A DNA stretch of 64,000 bases from Caldifarciminota bacterium (GTDB lineage: Bacteria; Hydrothermota; Hydrothermia; UBA1063; CAJXJZ01): positions 1 through 64,000 of the forward strand of contig JALSNX010000018.1 in the NCBI GenBank assembly GCA_026986775.1, in the 5' to 3' direction. A program made the translations under genes and the position numbers. Below are positions 17,990 to 25,730 of this stretch, in pieces. Each line of letters starts with the position of its first letter. Positions within the stretch are counted from its first letter, which is position 1. Under the pieces are notes generated by a model. It worked only from the letters and a program-made list of their open reading frames with translations, had not been told where the DNA came from and searched no databases.

Positions 17990-18352
17990 TTATTTACTAT
18001 TCGCCTTTCTGTTTTTAAAATATTCGTCCTCTTTTATAAGTTCCAAAAGTAAATCTTCAAGTTTCCATTTCAGAGACGTTTCAGTTGTCGTGGCAAAAAT
18101 CACATCTTTCAGACCAAGTGATTTAAATACAGAAAGCACACTTTTTATTTCACTATTACTTAAATTATGCATGAGCACAAACTTTCTACTGTGCCATACC
18201 TTTTTGCCTTTAAAACTTTCTGGATTATTCACTACATCCTCTACAAGGCTCCCTCTGGCTGATTCTTTAACAATAAATACATCCATTCCCAAGCGGTGCC
18301 TGAGTCCTAAAATTATATTTTCATCAATTATTCCTATAAGAAAAAGTCCCAT
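17990..18352 (-). CDS. DUF3783-like small protein
   Basis: A 120-residue protein. The C-terminal half resembles DUF3783: FVLMHNLSNSEIKSVLSVF, a short loop, then DVIFATTTETSLKWKLEDLLLELIKEDEYF, matching the family pattern of a T-x-N/T-x2-W segment followed by LLxEL-x2-E. The N-terminal half (MGLFLIGIIDENIIL) is unassigned. The molecular function of the family is unknown. It lies 82 nt upstream of rplT, with the rplT promoter in the gap, so it is a separate unit or only partly co-transcribed. Confidence 0.65.
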   Translation of the reverse strand: MGLFLIGIIDENIILGLRHRLGMDVFIVKESARGSLVEDVVNNPESFKGKKVWHSRKFVLMHNLSNSEIKSVLSVFKSLGLKDVIFATTTETSLKWKLEDLLLELIKEDEYFKNRKANSK

Positions 18353-18600
18353 AGCGCTCTTTCCTATCGTATAACAATACTATCCCGTTTCATATGGCTT
18401 TTATCACATGTGTGCATATATAGTATACACCTTTATCAAGGCCTGTTAAAGAGACCGCTATTCCTCACAAATAATCTTACAGAACCGAAGATGCTTCCTA
18501 AAAAAGAAGAGAATAATGCATTTTTCAAGTCTTGCGGAGATTCTAATTTGAGTCAAAGATGTAACTTTTGTGTAGATTTTTAATGAGGCAACTCGAAAAC
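18353..18600. other. Intergenic region with no recognised gene
   Basis: About 250 nt between the DUF3783-like gene and the peptide-locus promoter, both reading away from it. It is AT-rich with small dyads (for example GTATAC near 18422). I see no convincing coding frame, RNA or terminator. The promoter of the DUF3783-like gene must lie here or in its 5' end, but no strong match stands out. Confidence 0.5.
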
Positions 18601-18630
18601 TTGACAAAATACCCCCTACCCATGTATAAT
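18601..18630 (+). promoter_or_regulatory. Consensus promoter of the first RiPP locus
   Basis: TTGACA (18601-18606), an 18-nt C-rich spacer, then TATAAT (18625-18630): perfect boxes with a slightly long spacer. The spacer begins AAA and contains a C5 and a C3 run, resembling the other peptide promoter at 57239-57268. Confidence 0.8.
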
Positions 18631-18634
18631 ATAA

Positions 18635-18654
18635 GCATCACCTCGAGGTGATGC
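18635..18654. promoter_or_regulatory. 20-bp perfect palindrome at the transcription start (operator or 5' hairpin)
   Basis: GCATCACCTCGAGGTGATGC is fully self-complementary and begins 4 nt after the -10 box, so it should overlap the transcription start. It could be an operator for a dimeric repressor or, as RNA, a 5'-terminal stem that protects the transcript just ahead of the ribosome binding site. No T-tract follows, so it is not a terminator. Confidence 0.6.
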
Positions 18655-18677
18655 AAAAAATAAAAAGGAGGGTAAAG

Positions 18678-18821
18678 ATGAAGGTAGTAACCGAAGGGAT
18701 AAAAATCGATAGAGAAATGTTGAACAAGGGAACTATCCAGCCAGAGACTGTGAGAATGACCATATATTGTCCACTCAACTGCCATACCTGTCCATCAGGT
18801 GATCTTCTTTGTAGAGACTGA
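18678..18821 (+). CDS. Cys-rich RiPP precursor peptide, 47 aa
   Basis: A short gene with a strong ribosome binding site (AAGGAGGG) 5 nt before its ATG. It encodes 47 residues: a mostly Cys-free N-terminal leader (KVVTEGIKIDREMLNKG...) and a C-terminal core containing CPLNCHTCPSGDLLCRD, with cysteines at 31, 35, 38 and 45. Together with the radical SAM/SPASM gene 62 nt downstream this is the classic layout of a ribosomally made, post-translationally modified peptide, probably with thioether cross-links (sactipeptide or ranthipeptide class). I do not recognise the precursor family. No transporter or dedicated protease is next to it. Confidence 0.75.
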   Translation: MKVVTEGIKIDREMLNKGTIQPETVRMTIYCPLNCHTCPSGDLLCRD

Positions 18822-18829
18822 CCATGATC

Positions 18830-18854
18830 TCGGGTGCTACCGCGGGGCACCCGA
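18830..18854 (+). other. Intercistronic hairpin between peptide and maturase genes
   Basis: An 8-bp GC-rich stem (TCGGGTGC / GCACCCGA) with a 9-nt loop, starting 9 nt after the peptide stop codon and lacking a T-tract. In RiPP operons such a hairpin commonly stabilises the abundant precursor message or lowers transcription into the enzyme gene. Confidence 0.6.
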
Positions 18855-18883
18855 ACACTTGGATTGTTATACGGAGGGATAAA

Positions 18884-20245
18884 ATGAAATATAAGCGGTC
18901 ATTTTTTAATATCAAATTTGACGAGACTGATACAGAAGTATGGTTATACAATACATTAAGCAATGCAATGCTTGCTCTTGATAAAAATGCATATGAAATT
19001 TACGAAAATTCACTTGAAACTTTACAGAAAGAAAAACCCTTAATATTTAACAATCTCATAAAACATGGGTTATTGGTGGACAAAAATCTTAACGAGTTTG
19101 ATTTAGTAAAATATCTTTACTGGATGAATAAATTTGATACTACTACACTTAACCTGACGTTAGTTGTTACAAAGCTCTGTAACTTTGACTGTGTTTATTG
19201 CTTTGAAAAAAAAGAAAATAAAAAACTGACGCAGAGAGATATAGAACGTATTTTAAAATTCATGGAGAAACAATTGCCGGGCAGAAAAAATCTGTCTATA
19301 GGATGGTTCGGTGGTGAGCCATTGTTAGAAATTCCATTAATACTCGACTTGAGTTCAAAAATAAGATCTATAACTGAAAAACACAAGGTAAATTTAACAC
19401 AATATATGTCCACAAACGGATACTTCTTAACTGCAGAGAATTTCTTCGCCCTCTATAATGCAGGTATAACTGGTTATGATATTACCATAGATGGTCCCAA
19501 GGAACAGCACGATAAATTGAGGCCATTATTAGGAGGGCTTGGAACCTATGATAAAATTATTTCAAATTTAATCTCCATATCTGATGAATATTCTAATATA
19601 CTCAAAGAAGAAAAAGCTCTTATAACTATCAGGGTAAATCTGACCCATGAAAATTTACCAATCATCAAGGACTGGTTAGAAAACTCTTTTCCAGAAGAAT
19701 TGAAAAGCACTGTTAAAATATATTTTGCTATGGTAGCAGGAGGAGGAGAAAAAGAAAGCCCCGCTAATTATATACTTAACATGGACAACTTTCTTCTTTC
19801 TCCTCTTAAGGACACTTACATGCTACTTGAAATCTCAAAATTTGCTTTAGACCTTGGATATAACCTTCAATTCTCTTTAAAGCCTTCCTATGTCAATTGT
19901 GGAGCAGAAGCCGAAGGTAGTTACATAATTTTACCAGATAGCAAAATAGCCAAATGTCCTGTTATAATGAATGTAATAGGAGAATTGGACAATGAAGGGA
20001 ATATTTTGATAACCGACCTACCATCTTACGTTAAATGGATGACAAAAGATCCTTTTAGATATACAGGAACTTTTGAAGAATGTAAAACATGCCCGATGTT
20101 ACCTATATGTGGGGGAGGGTGCACAAAAGTCTATTTTAACACAAATAACAAAGGATGTAGAATATTTAAAGATAGTCTGAATGAATACCTCAAAATAATC
20201 AGAGATATAAGAATAAAAAAAGTACATAACAATAGCCCTAATTAA
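18884..20245 (+). CDS. Radical SAM/SPASM peptide maturase
   Basis: A 453-residue enzyme that should install cross-links in the upstream 47-aa peptide. The N-terminal ~85 residues (EVWLYNTLSNAMLALD to KHGLLVD) look like the precursor-binding region common in these maturases. The radical SAM cluster is C99-x3-C103-x2-C106 (KLCNFDCVYC), with the GWFGGEPLL segment matching the GGEP SAM-binding motif. The C-terminal SPASM region includes C400-x2-C403-x5-C409-x3-C413-x11-C425 (CKTCPMLPICGGGC), expected to bind auxiliary Fe-S clusters. I start at 18884, after GGAGGG; the frame extends 20 codons upstream but that part overlaps the intercistronic hairpin. A terminator follows. Confidence 0.9.
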   Translation: MKYKRSFFNIKFDETDTEVWLYNTLSNAMLALDKNAYEIYENSLETLQKEKPLIFNNLIKHGLLVDKNLNEFDLVKYLYWMNKFDTTTLNLTLVVTKLCNFDCVYCFEKKENKKLTQRDIERILKFMEKQLPGRKNLSIGWFGGEPLLEIPLILDLSSKIRSITEKHKVNLTQYMSTNGYFLTAENFFALYNAGITGYDITIDGPKEQHDKLRPLLGGLGTYDKIISNLISISDEYSNILKEEKALITIRVNLTHENLPIIKDWLENSFPEELKSTVKIYFAMVAGGGEKESPANYILNMDNFLLSPLKDTYMLLEISKFALDLGYNLQFSLKPSYVNCGAEAEGSYIILPDSKIAKCPVIMNVIGELDNEGNILITDLPSYVKWMTKDPFRYTGTFEECKTCPMLPICGGGCTKVYFNTNNKGCRIFKDSLNEYLKIIRDIRIKKVHNNSPN

Positions 20246-20267
20246 CTGTATAACATCCATAGCTAAA

Positions 20268-20293
20268 AAAGCGGGTCTTAAAAGACCCGCTTT
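20268..20293. terminator. Bidirectional intrinsic terminator
   Basis: A 12-bp stem (AAAGCGGGTCTT / AAGACCCGCTTT) flanked by A-run and T-run, lying between the converging radical SAM gene and the subtilase gene, so it can serve both. Confidence 0.85.
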
Positions 20294-20348
20294 TATGAAA
20301 AGAAAATTGTTGAGATACCAGTGTCTAAACCATTATAGTTCAGTCCAT

Positions 20349-22979
20349 TTAATGCACCAGAAGCCTCACAATTGGTTCATCAGATTTAGAAGGCACAATA
20401 TAATACACACCTCTCCTCAGTCTCCTGGAAAAAATCATTTTATTCCTGTGTAATCGAGCCTGAGCTATAAATGTACCATCTACTCCATAAACTTTGAAGT
20501 TGCTATTATTAAGAAAAATAGATTGTGATAACATAGCCGAAAGACCATCTGAAAAAATAACATAAAATGGTCTAATCTTATCCTTAGACCATGAGTTTTT
20601 AGAGCTCCTGTTCTCCTTCACTTTGGAAATATTCATGCCAAGCAAGTTAAGTAGAGTCCTAAGTACATCAGACCTTGTGTTTTTTCCTGCTGCATTATCA
20701 TCTATCGCCTCAATTGGCCATGGAATCAAAATGGACTTAAAAGTTCCGTTAGTATAGAAGGTGGCAGCCTCGCCATAATATCCAGACCCCGTTGGCAATA
20801 CATAGTGGAAAATACCTCTTGAATAAACAGGGATCAACTTGTCTATAGAATAATCATTATCCGCTCCGCCACTTCCCGTTATCCTAAAGGAAAGAGTATC
20901 TATTATGCCATCCGCGAGAGCTAAACTATCTGACCTGATGTATCTTTGTGGTATAGCAAGGTCCCCTACACTATCACCAAAATACTGTAAAATAAAATCC
21001 GTATCTTTCTCACATACATATTGAGACGAGAGAATAATATTACCTCCAGCATTAAGAAAAGAAATTATACTATCCTTTTCATCCTGTGTCAATACTTCGG
21101 TGGAGTCATCTGACGTAAACCATATAACATATTTTATGCTGTCGAACCTGAGAGAATGAATTAAGGGTGTACTTATTTTCTCATAACCAATATTCAACGC
21201 CTTTAAAGCACTTTCATAATAATGTGAAAAGTTTTTGTAAGGTTCATTATAATGATTATCATCCACAATAAGCACATAAGGATAATTTATTAAGATTTCA
21301 TGTGTAGTGTGGGTTTTAAAGTTTTCTGGGGTTGAAGTAATAGTAAGATGAAATTTTATATATAATGAATGAGTATCTATAATTGAAACAACAAATGGAT
21401 CAGTGCAATATTGTTCTTCTCCGTCTGGTAAACTTGATAGCCTTGCAACACTATCCTCTACTATCACGTATCCGTTAGGGAATACACTATCTATTTTTAT
21501 AGTAATATCGGAGGCATCTTGCCAATGAAGTTTATTACTAAGTAAAGGATAAATCTCAACAGTTTCTCCCATAGATGGTTGGCCATCGTTACCGTCCACG
21601 ATACTGTCTCCAATTACTGAAATATCGGATTTAACAAGGAGTGAGAGGGCTTTATAGGCATCTACTCTGCCTGCACCCAATTTACCCCATAAAGAATCGG
21701 GGTTTACAGAATCTATTGGGTCAGCAGACCAAATTAGTACGGATTCAACATCAGCAGGAGAGAATTCTGGTTTCAATGATCGCACAAGCGCCGCAACACC
21801 CATAACTACAGGAGCGGCCATTGACGTTCCATCGAGAGCCCCGTAAGCATCATTTGGTAAGGTAGAAATTATATTAGAACCGGGTGCCATTATGTCAACT
21901 CCAGGCCCATAATTGGAAAAATCCGTTTTATGATCATTCAGGTCAGTAGCACCCACACCTATCACATGGTTATACCCAGCTGGATAAGCAGCATAGCCAA
22001 TTGCGTCATTACTAGCAGCCGCTGTCATTACTACACCATGGTCAAAAGCATAATTTACAGCATCGACAACACTTTGATTATAATCGTATCCTCCCCAAGA
22101 AAAATTAAGAACTTTAACTCCTCTATCAGCGGCATAATGTATCGCATTGACAGCAGCAGATATATATATATATTGACCAGTTCCGCACCTAAAAGCCATA
22201 CCTTTAACTTTCCAGCCAATCCCAGCAATACCTAACCCATTATTAGTAGAGGCTGATGCTATTCCAAATACATGTGTACCATGTTCAGAGCCTTCACTTC
22301 CATCCGGGGTAGGATCCCAATCATTACTCATAAAATCCCAGCCTATAATATTGTCGACATAACCATCTCCATCATCATCTGAACCATTTATATCACTCAC
22401 ATCAAATCTACCATTATGATTTATGTCTTCTCCAGGATTAATGTATAGATTATCAACAATATCTTCATGATCAAAATCCACACCACTATCAACAGCACCG
22501 ACAAATATTGTAGAATCACCTTCAGTATAATTCCATGCTTTAAGAGCCTCAATCTTAAATAGATACCATTGACCTGAGTAATAGTCATTTACAACATATG
22601 GGTCATCAGGAACGTTTGAAACTGGGTAGAGGTAATCATATTCTACACATACAACATTCTTATCATGTTTCAAGTATGAGTAAGCTTCATCAATACTTAT
22701 CATTGAAGTATCTATGGTGACTATATACCACTTATCAAGTTCAGAAATGTTATCTTTACCAGGAGTAAACTTACCAGTAATTAATCTCCTGATTTGTAAG
22801 ACGAAATTTTTATCGATAAAGCTACTTTTCACTCTTTCCGGTACATAATATACCAGCGCACCATTCTGCCACTTTGACACAAGGAACTTTTGTATGCCTT
22901 GTATAACATTGTCATCAAATTTAACTAAAAGATGGTCCCTTGCATAAAGCTGTGAAAGCAGAAAAAAAACAATAAACAT
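20349..22979 (-). CDS. Secreted subtilisin-family (S8) serine protease with C-terminal sorting-like domain
   Basis: An 876-residue exported protease. After a signal peptide (about 1-13) and a propeptide-like region (about 15-120) comes the S8 catalytic domain with Asp164 (AVDSGVDFDHED), His233 (HGTHVFGIAS), oxyanion Asn324 and Ser386 (GTSMAAPVVMG). An Asp-rich insert at about 183-210 (EDINHNGRFDVSD, DDDGDGYVD) should bind calcium. The C-terminal ~80 residues end in FKVYGVDGTFIA...GVYYIVPS, a type IX-like sorting domain. It is convergent with the RiPP locus and separated from the upstream secreted-protein operon by a terminator, so it may depend on read-through or a promoter I do not see. Confidence 0.93.
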   Translation of the reverse strand: MFIVFFLLSQLYARDHLLVKFDDNVIQGIQKFLVSKWQNGALVYYVPERVKSSFIDKNFVLQIRRLITGKFTPGKDNISELDKWYIVTIDTSMISIDEAYSYLKHDKNVVCVEYDYLYPVSNVPDDPYVVNDYYSGQWYLFKIEALKAWNYTEGDSTIFVGAVDSGVDFDHEDIVDNLYINPGEDINHNGRFDVSDINGSDDDGDGYVDNIIGWDFMSNDWDPTPDGSEGSEHGTHVFGIASASTNNGLGIAGIGWKVKGMAFRCGTGQYIYISAAVNAIHYAADRGVKVLNFSWGGYDYNQSVVDAVNYAFDHGVVMTAAASNDAIGYAAYPAGYNHVIGVGATDLNDHKTDFSNYGPGVDIMAPGSNIISTLPNDAYGALDGTSMAAPVVMGVAALVRSLKPEFSPADVESVLIWSADPIDSVNPDSLWGKLGAGRVDAYKALSLLVKSDISVIGDSIVDGNDGQPSMGETVEIYPLLSNKLHWQDASDITIKIDSVFPNGYVIVEDSVARLSSLPDGEEQYCTDPFVVSIIDTHSLYIKFHLTITSTPENFKTHTTHEILINYPYVLIVDDNHYNEPYKNFSHYYESALKALNIGYEKISTPLIHSLRFDSIKYVIWFTSDDSTEVLTQDEKDSIISFLNAGGNIILSSQYVCEKDTDFILQYFGDSVGDLAIPQRYIRSDSLALADGIIDTLSFRITGSGGADNDYSIDKLIPVYSRGIFHYVLPTGSGYYGEAATFYTNGTFKSILIPWPIEAIDDNAAGKNTRSDVLRTLLNLLGMNISKVKENRSSKNSWSKDKIRPFYVIFSDGLSAMLSQSIFLNNSNFKVYGVDGTFIAQARLHRNKMIFSRRLRRGVYYIVPSKSDEPIVRLLVH

Positions 22980-23011
22980 ATTCTCCCCCTTATTTATGTA
23001 ATATACAAAAA

Positions 23012-23038
23012 AAGGGGAGCATTTTTGCTGCTCCCCTT
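23012..23038 (-). terminator. Intrinsic terminator of the exbB-tonB secreted-protein operon
   Basis: The minus strand carries a 10-bp stem (AAGGGGAGCA / TGCTCCCCTT) with a 7-nt loop, followed by TTTTTTT. It lies 26 nt past the stop at 23065. Confidence 0.85.
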
Positions 23039-23064
23039 AAGGAAAATATTTACTTTATCGTACA

Positions 23065-24729
23065 TCACTTTTCTATAAGAATCCTCTCCACCTGAGAGTT
23101 CAGATTTATGAAGTAGACTCCTGACTGAATTCCATTTAGTGATATGGTATTCCTACCTGACTTTAACTTTACGGGGATATTTTTCACAACTCTACCCGTT
23201 GGATCAACAACTTTCAGGTTACCTGTAATTTCACGGTTTGCGTTTATGGTGAGAGCATTCTTTACCACATTACTTGTAAGGGTGAATGTTTTGGTTATTC
23301 CTATCCTTCTCTCACTCACTGCTGCCAGGACTCCAGTGGAAACCAAGTGATAGTAGACGCTGGTTGCCCCATTAACAGCTGCCACATCATACATAAGGTC
23401 ATAATTCTGATCTGATGTACCACGTGGCGTTGCGTATACAAATACTGCGGCCATTGTATCAGAAGCAGTAAATTTAAAGCTTCTTGCAAGCTGAAACATC
23501 TGTTCGCTAATATCAGGAGTATTAGTAAAGTTTATCTCATCTGACCAGGTATATCCTCCATCAGTTGAAACTTTACCTACAATATCATAAATACCCCAAG
23601 GTATAGTATCCGTATACGCTGAATCTATCAGAGTTGTCATCTTCTCGTAAGCAAGAAGTACAGCATTGTTTGTCTTATCTACAGAAAGTTGTGTATAATA
23701 TACAAAGCCTGAGCCATCTGAAGTTGTATCCACATATGCAAGAAAAGTTGTATCTGGTCTTATAATAACAATTGCTCTACTTTCATACTGTTTCAGTATC
23801 GGTTTACCAATAGTATCGGTTACAAGACCAACAGCAATAATTGGTGTACCATCACTGAGTACAGCTGCGTCATACCAACCAATAGAATTAAGAGTATCAC
23901 CAGACGGTAAAATATAGCCTGGTATACTCTGTGAAAGTGTATCAACAGCGAAAGTAGCATTATTAACATCATACTTTACGTCAAGAAGTTCAAAATTATT
24001 ACCTAAACCAATCATATGGACAAAACCAGCTGCATAATCAAGTCCCATAAGATCTGCAATATCAGATACAGCCGTAGGGGATGTGGTGTAATATCCGTTA
24101 GTTATATCATAAATACCATACAGCAAACCGCCTGATGCACTTGCTCCTACACAAAATGCTGCATTTAACTCCGGAACATACACAGAAACATTCTTGTGGA
24201 CTCCCTGATTGCCACCATTTTCTCCATACCATGTTGATGGGTCATCGTATATCCCCGTTAATGCAACCATATACCCCCAATTGCCTCCTGTAAGTTCAGG
24301 AAATGTGGCAACAGGTCCGAGCGGAGTTGGTAGTGCAGACGGATACCTTCCACCCTGATCCGCAACTCCAGCAATAACATTAATGTCTCTTGCTACTGAC
24401 CATGTAATTCCCCCATCTACGGACCACGCTGCGGTGATAAAGCCACTACCAGAGAGAGAATCAGACAAAGCTCTGTTAACAAATAGTATTGTATCACCAA
24501 GAATATTTACAGGATTCTGATATTGTGACCACATTCCATATTGGTTCGCCGCTGAGTCGGTATAAAGCTCCATAAGAGTGATTGCTTTAGTAGGGGAAGT
24601 GGTCATTTCAATCTCTGCCTTTTTATTGGGTTCAGGTCTATTGTAGTATTTATCCGGGTTGAAGTTGACTCTGATATTTGCCCATGATAGAGCTATCATG
24701 CTGAGCATTACTACCACTTTTTTGTACAT
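23065..24729 (-). CDS. Secreted beta-rich protein with C-terminal sorting-like domain, unknown function
   Basis: A 554-residue exported protein (signal peptide about 1-17). The body has sialidase/BNR-like strand patterns: TAAWSVDGGITWSVARDI and GKVSTDGGYTWSDEINF resemble the S-x-D-x-G-x-T-W Asp-box, suggesting a beta-propeller. The last ~70 residues (LKVVDPTGRVVKNIPV...SGVYFINL) are a typical type IX-like C-terminal domain. No catalytic residues are evident. It is the last gene of the TonB operon, 67 nt after the TPR lipoprotein. Confidence 0.8.
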   Translation of the reverse strand: MYKKVVVMLSMIALSWANIRVNFNPDKYYNRPEPNKKAEIEMTTSPTKAITLMELYTDSAANQYGMWSQYQNPVNILGDTILFVNRALSDSLSGSGFITAAWSVDGGITWSVARDINVIAGVADQGGRYPSALPTPLGPVATFPELTGGNWGYMVALTGIYDDPSTWYGENGGNQGVHKNVSVYVPELNAAFCVGASASGGLLYGIYDITNGYYTTSPTAVSDIADLMGLDYAAGFVHMIGLGNNFELLDVKYDVNNATFAVDTLSQSIPGYILPSGDTLNSIGWYDAAVLSDGTPIIAVGLVTDTIGKPILKQYESRAIVIIRPDTTFLAYVDTTSDGSGFVYYTQLSVDKTNNAVLLAYEKMTTLIDSAYTDTIPWGIYDIVGKVSTDGGYTWSDEINFTNTPDISEQMFQLARSFKFTASDTMAAVFVYATPRGTSDQNYDLMYDVAAVNGATSVYYHLVSTGVLAAVSERRIGITKTFTLTSNVVKNALTINANREITGNLKVVDPTGRVVKNIPVKLKSGRNTISLNGIQSGVYFINLNSQVERILIEK

Positions 24730-24796
24730 GCTTACCTCCTTTTTTATTAATGTCTTTTTATCTGAGAAAGGGGGTGCATATAACCCCTTTCCCTTA

Positions 24797-25717
24797 TTAT
24801 TTGCTAAGCCCCTTTAGTTTATTTATTTCTTTCAATATCTCTTCCATTCCTTTGACTGAATACAACTTGATATTATTATAGTCAAACGACCATGTACTGT
24901 CAAGCGACTCAAGAATACTAACGGCATTAAAGTTCAATCCATAAGATAAGTAATCTGAAGCGAGATTGATAGCAATATCTCGTGCTCTGGTAAACGGGTA
25001 GTGAGAGAATTCAAAATCTGGCTTAAGTTTTAGAACAACAAGAGCTGCTGATATTGAGTTTGTATAATTCTCTGACATTGAGTATGCTGACGATAATCCT
25101 GCATAAGCACTATACAAAATAGAGTCATATGCATCGGCATTCAAAGTTAAGAAATCAATATACAAACTGTCAAACAAAGATGGATATTCTGTAGAATCAA
25201 GATACTCCGGTTTCAAAGCCAGCGTGGAATCTGTAAAATAGTAGAGTTTCCAGTTCCTCACGTCCCCCACAATATGAAATTTAAGAAGCCCGAGTATAGG
25301 TCTGTATTCATCAGGTACTTTTATCTCAACCAATTGTAAAGTAGTATCAAAGAACGGAGTGATAAGCGAAACATTAGCTATAGGAGGATGCCATTTGAAA
25401 ACAGGTCTAATAGGTGGTGTATTTGTGAGAGATGTTACTGTGAGATTAAGATAAGATATAGCTTCATCTTTTTGTCCCATCTGCCCATATGTCCAGCCCA
25501 AGCCAAGCAGTGCATAAGAATAACTTACATCATAGTTAACAACCGTATCAAATCTTCCTAATGCATTTTCAAAATTGAAATTATCGTAATCTGACCATGC
25601 AAGTTTTAAAGTTTCATCATAATCCTTCGCCTCTGGAACTTCTATATTTTTGGTTGAACAGCCAGAGGCATAAATGAAGGCTATCAATCCAACAATAAGT
25701 AAGAATCTACTTCTCAT
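24797..25717 (-). CDS. TPR-containing lipoprotein
   Basis: A 306-residue lipoprotein: signal MRSRFLLIVGLIAFIYASG then Cys20. Residues about 40-85 form tetratricopeptide-like helices (ALGRFDTVVNYDVSYSYALLGLGWTYGQMGQKDEAISYL), and more helical pairs lie in the C-terminal third. TPR lipoproteins act as binding scaffolds at the outer membrane. Its position after the receptor and PorV-like genes could mean a SusD-like partner role, but no SusD signature is seen. It lies 13 nt downstream of the 1005-aa gene. Confidence 0.8.
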   Translation of the reverse strand: MRSRFLLIVGLIAFIYASGCSTKNIEVPEAKDYDETLKLAWSDYDNFNFENALGRFDTVVNYDVSYSYALLGLGWTYGQMGQKDEAISYLNLTVTSLTNTPPIRPVFKWHPPIANVSLITPFFDTTLQLVEIKVPDEYRPILGLLKFHIVGDVRNWKLYYFTDSTLALKPEYLDSTEYPSLFDSLYIDFLTLNADAYDSILYSAYAGLSSAYSMSENYTNSISAALVVLKLKPDFEFSHYPFTRARDIAINLASDYLSYGLNFNAVSILESLDSTWSFDYNNIKLYSVKGMEEILKEINKLKGLSK

Positions 25718-25730
25718 TGGTATCCCTCCC

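Noticed and set aside
18824-18883. Longer N-terminus for the radical SAM enzyme (20 extra residues)
   Set aside because: This part is the intercistronic hairpin and lacks a ribosome binding site, whereas GGAGGG precedes the ATG at 18884.
22158-22178. AT dinucleotide tract (TATATATATATATAT)
   Set aside because: It lies inside the subtilase gene and simply encodes Ile-Tyr-Ile codons; frame is intact and no promoter boxes surround it.
20349-22979. The subtilase as leader peptidase of the adjacent C4 peptide
   Set aside because: It is convergent, separated by a bidirectional terminator, and carries a signal peptide and sorting domain, so it acts outside the cell. Proximity alone is not evidence.
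24767-24790. Hairpin AAAGGGG / CCCCTTT between the TPR lipoprotein and the 554-aa gene as a terminator
   Set aside because: The stem is short with a 10-nt loop and no T-tract on the transcribed strand; at most a weak intercistronic structure.
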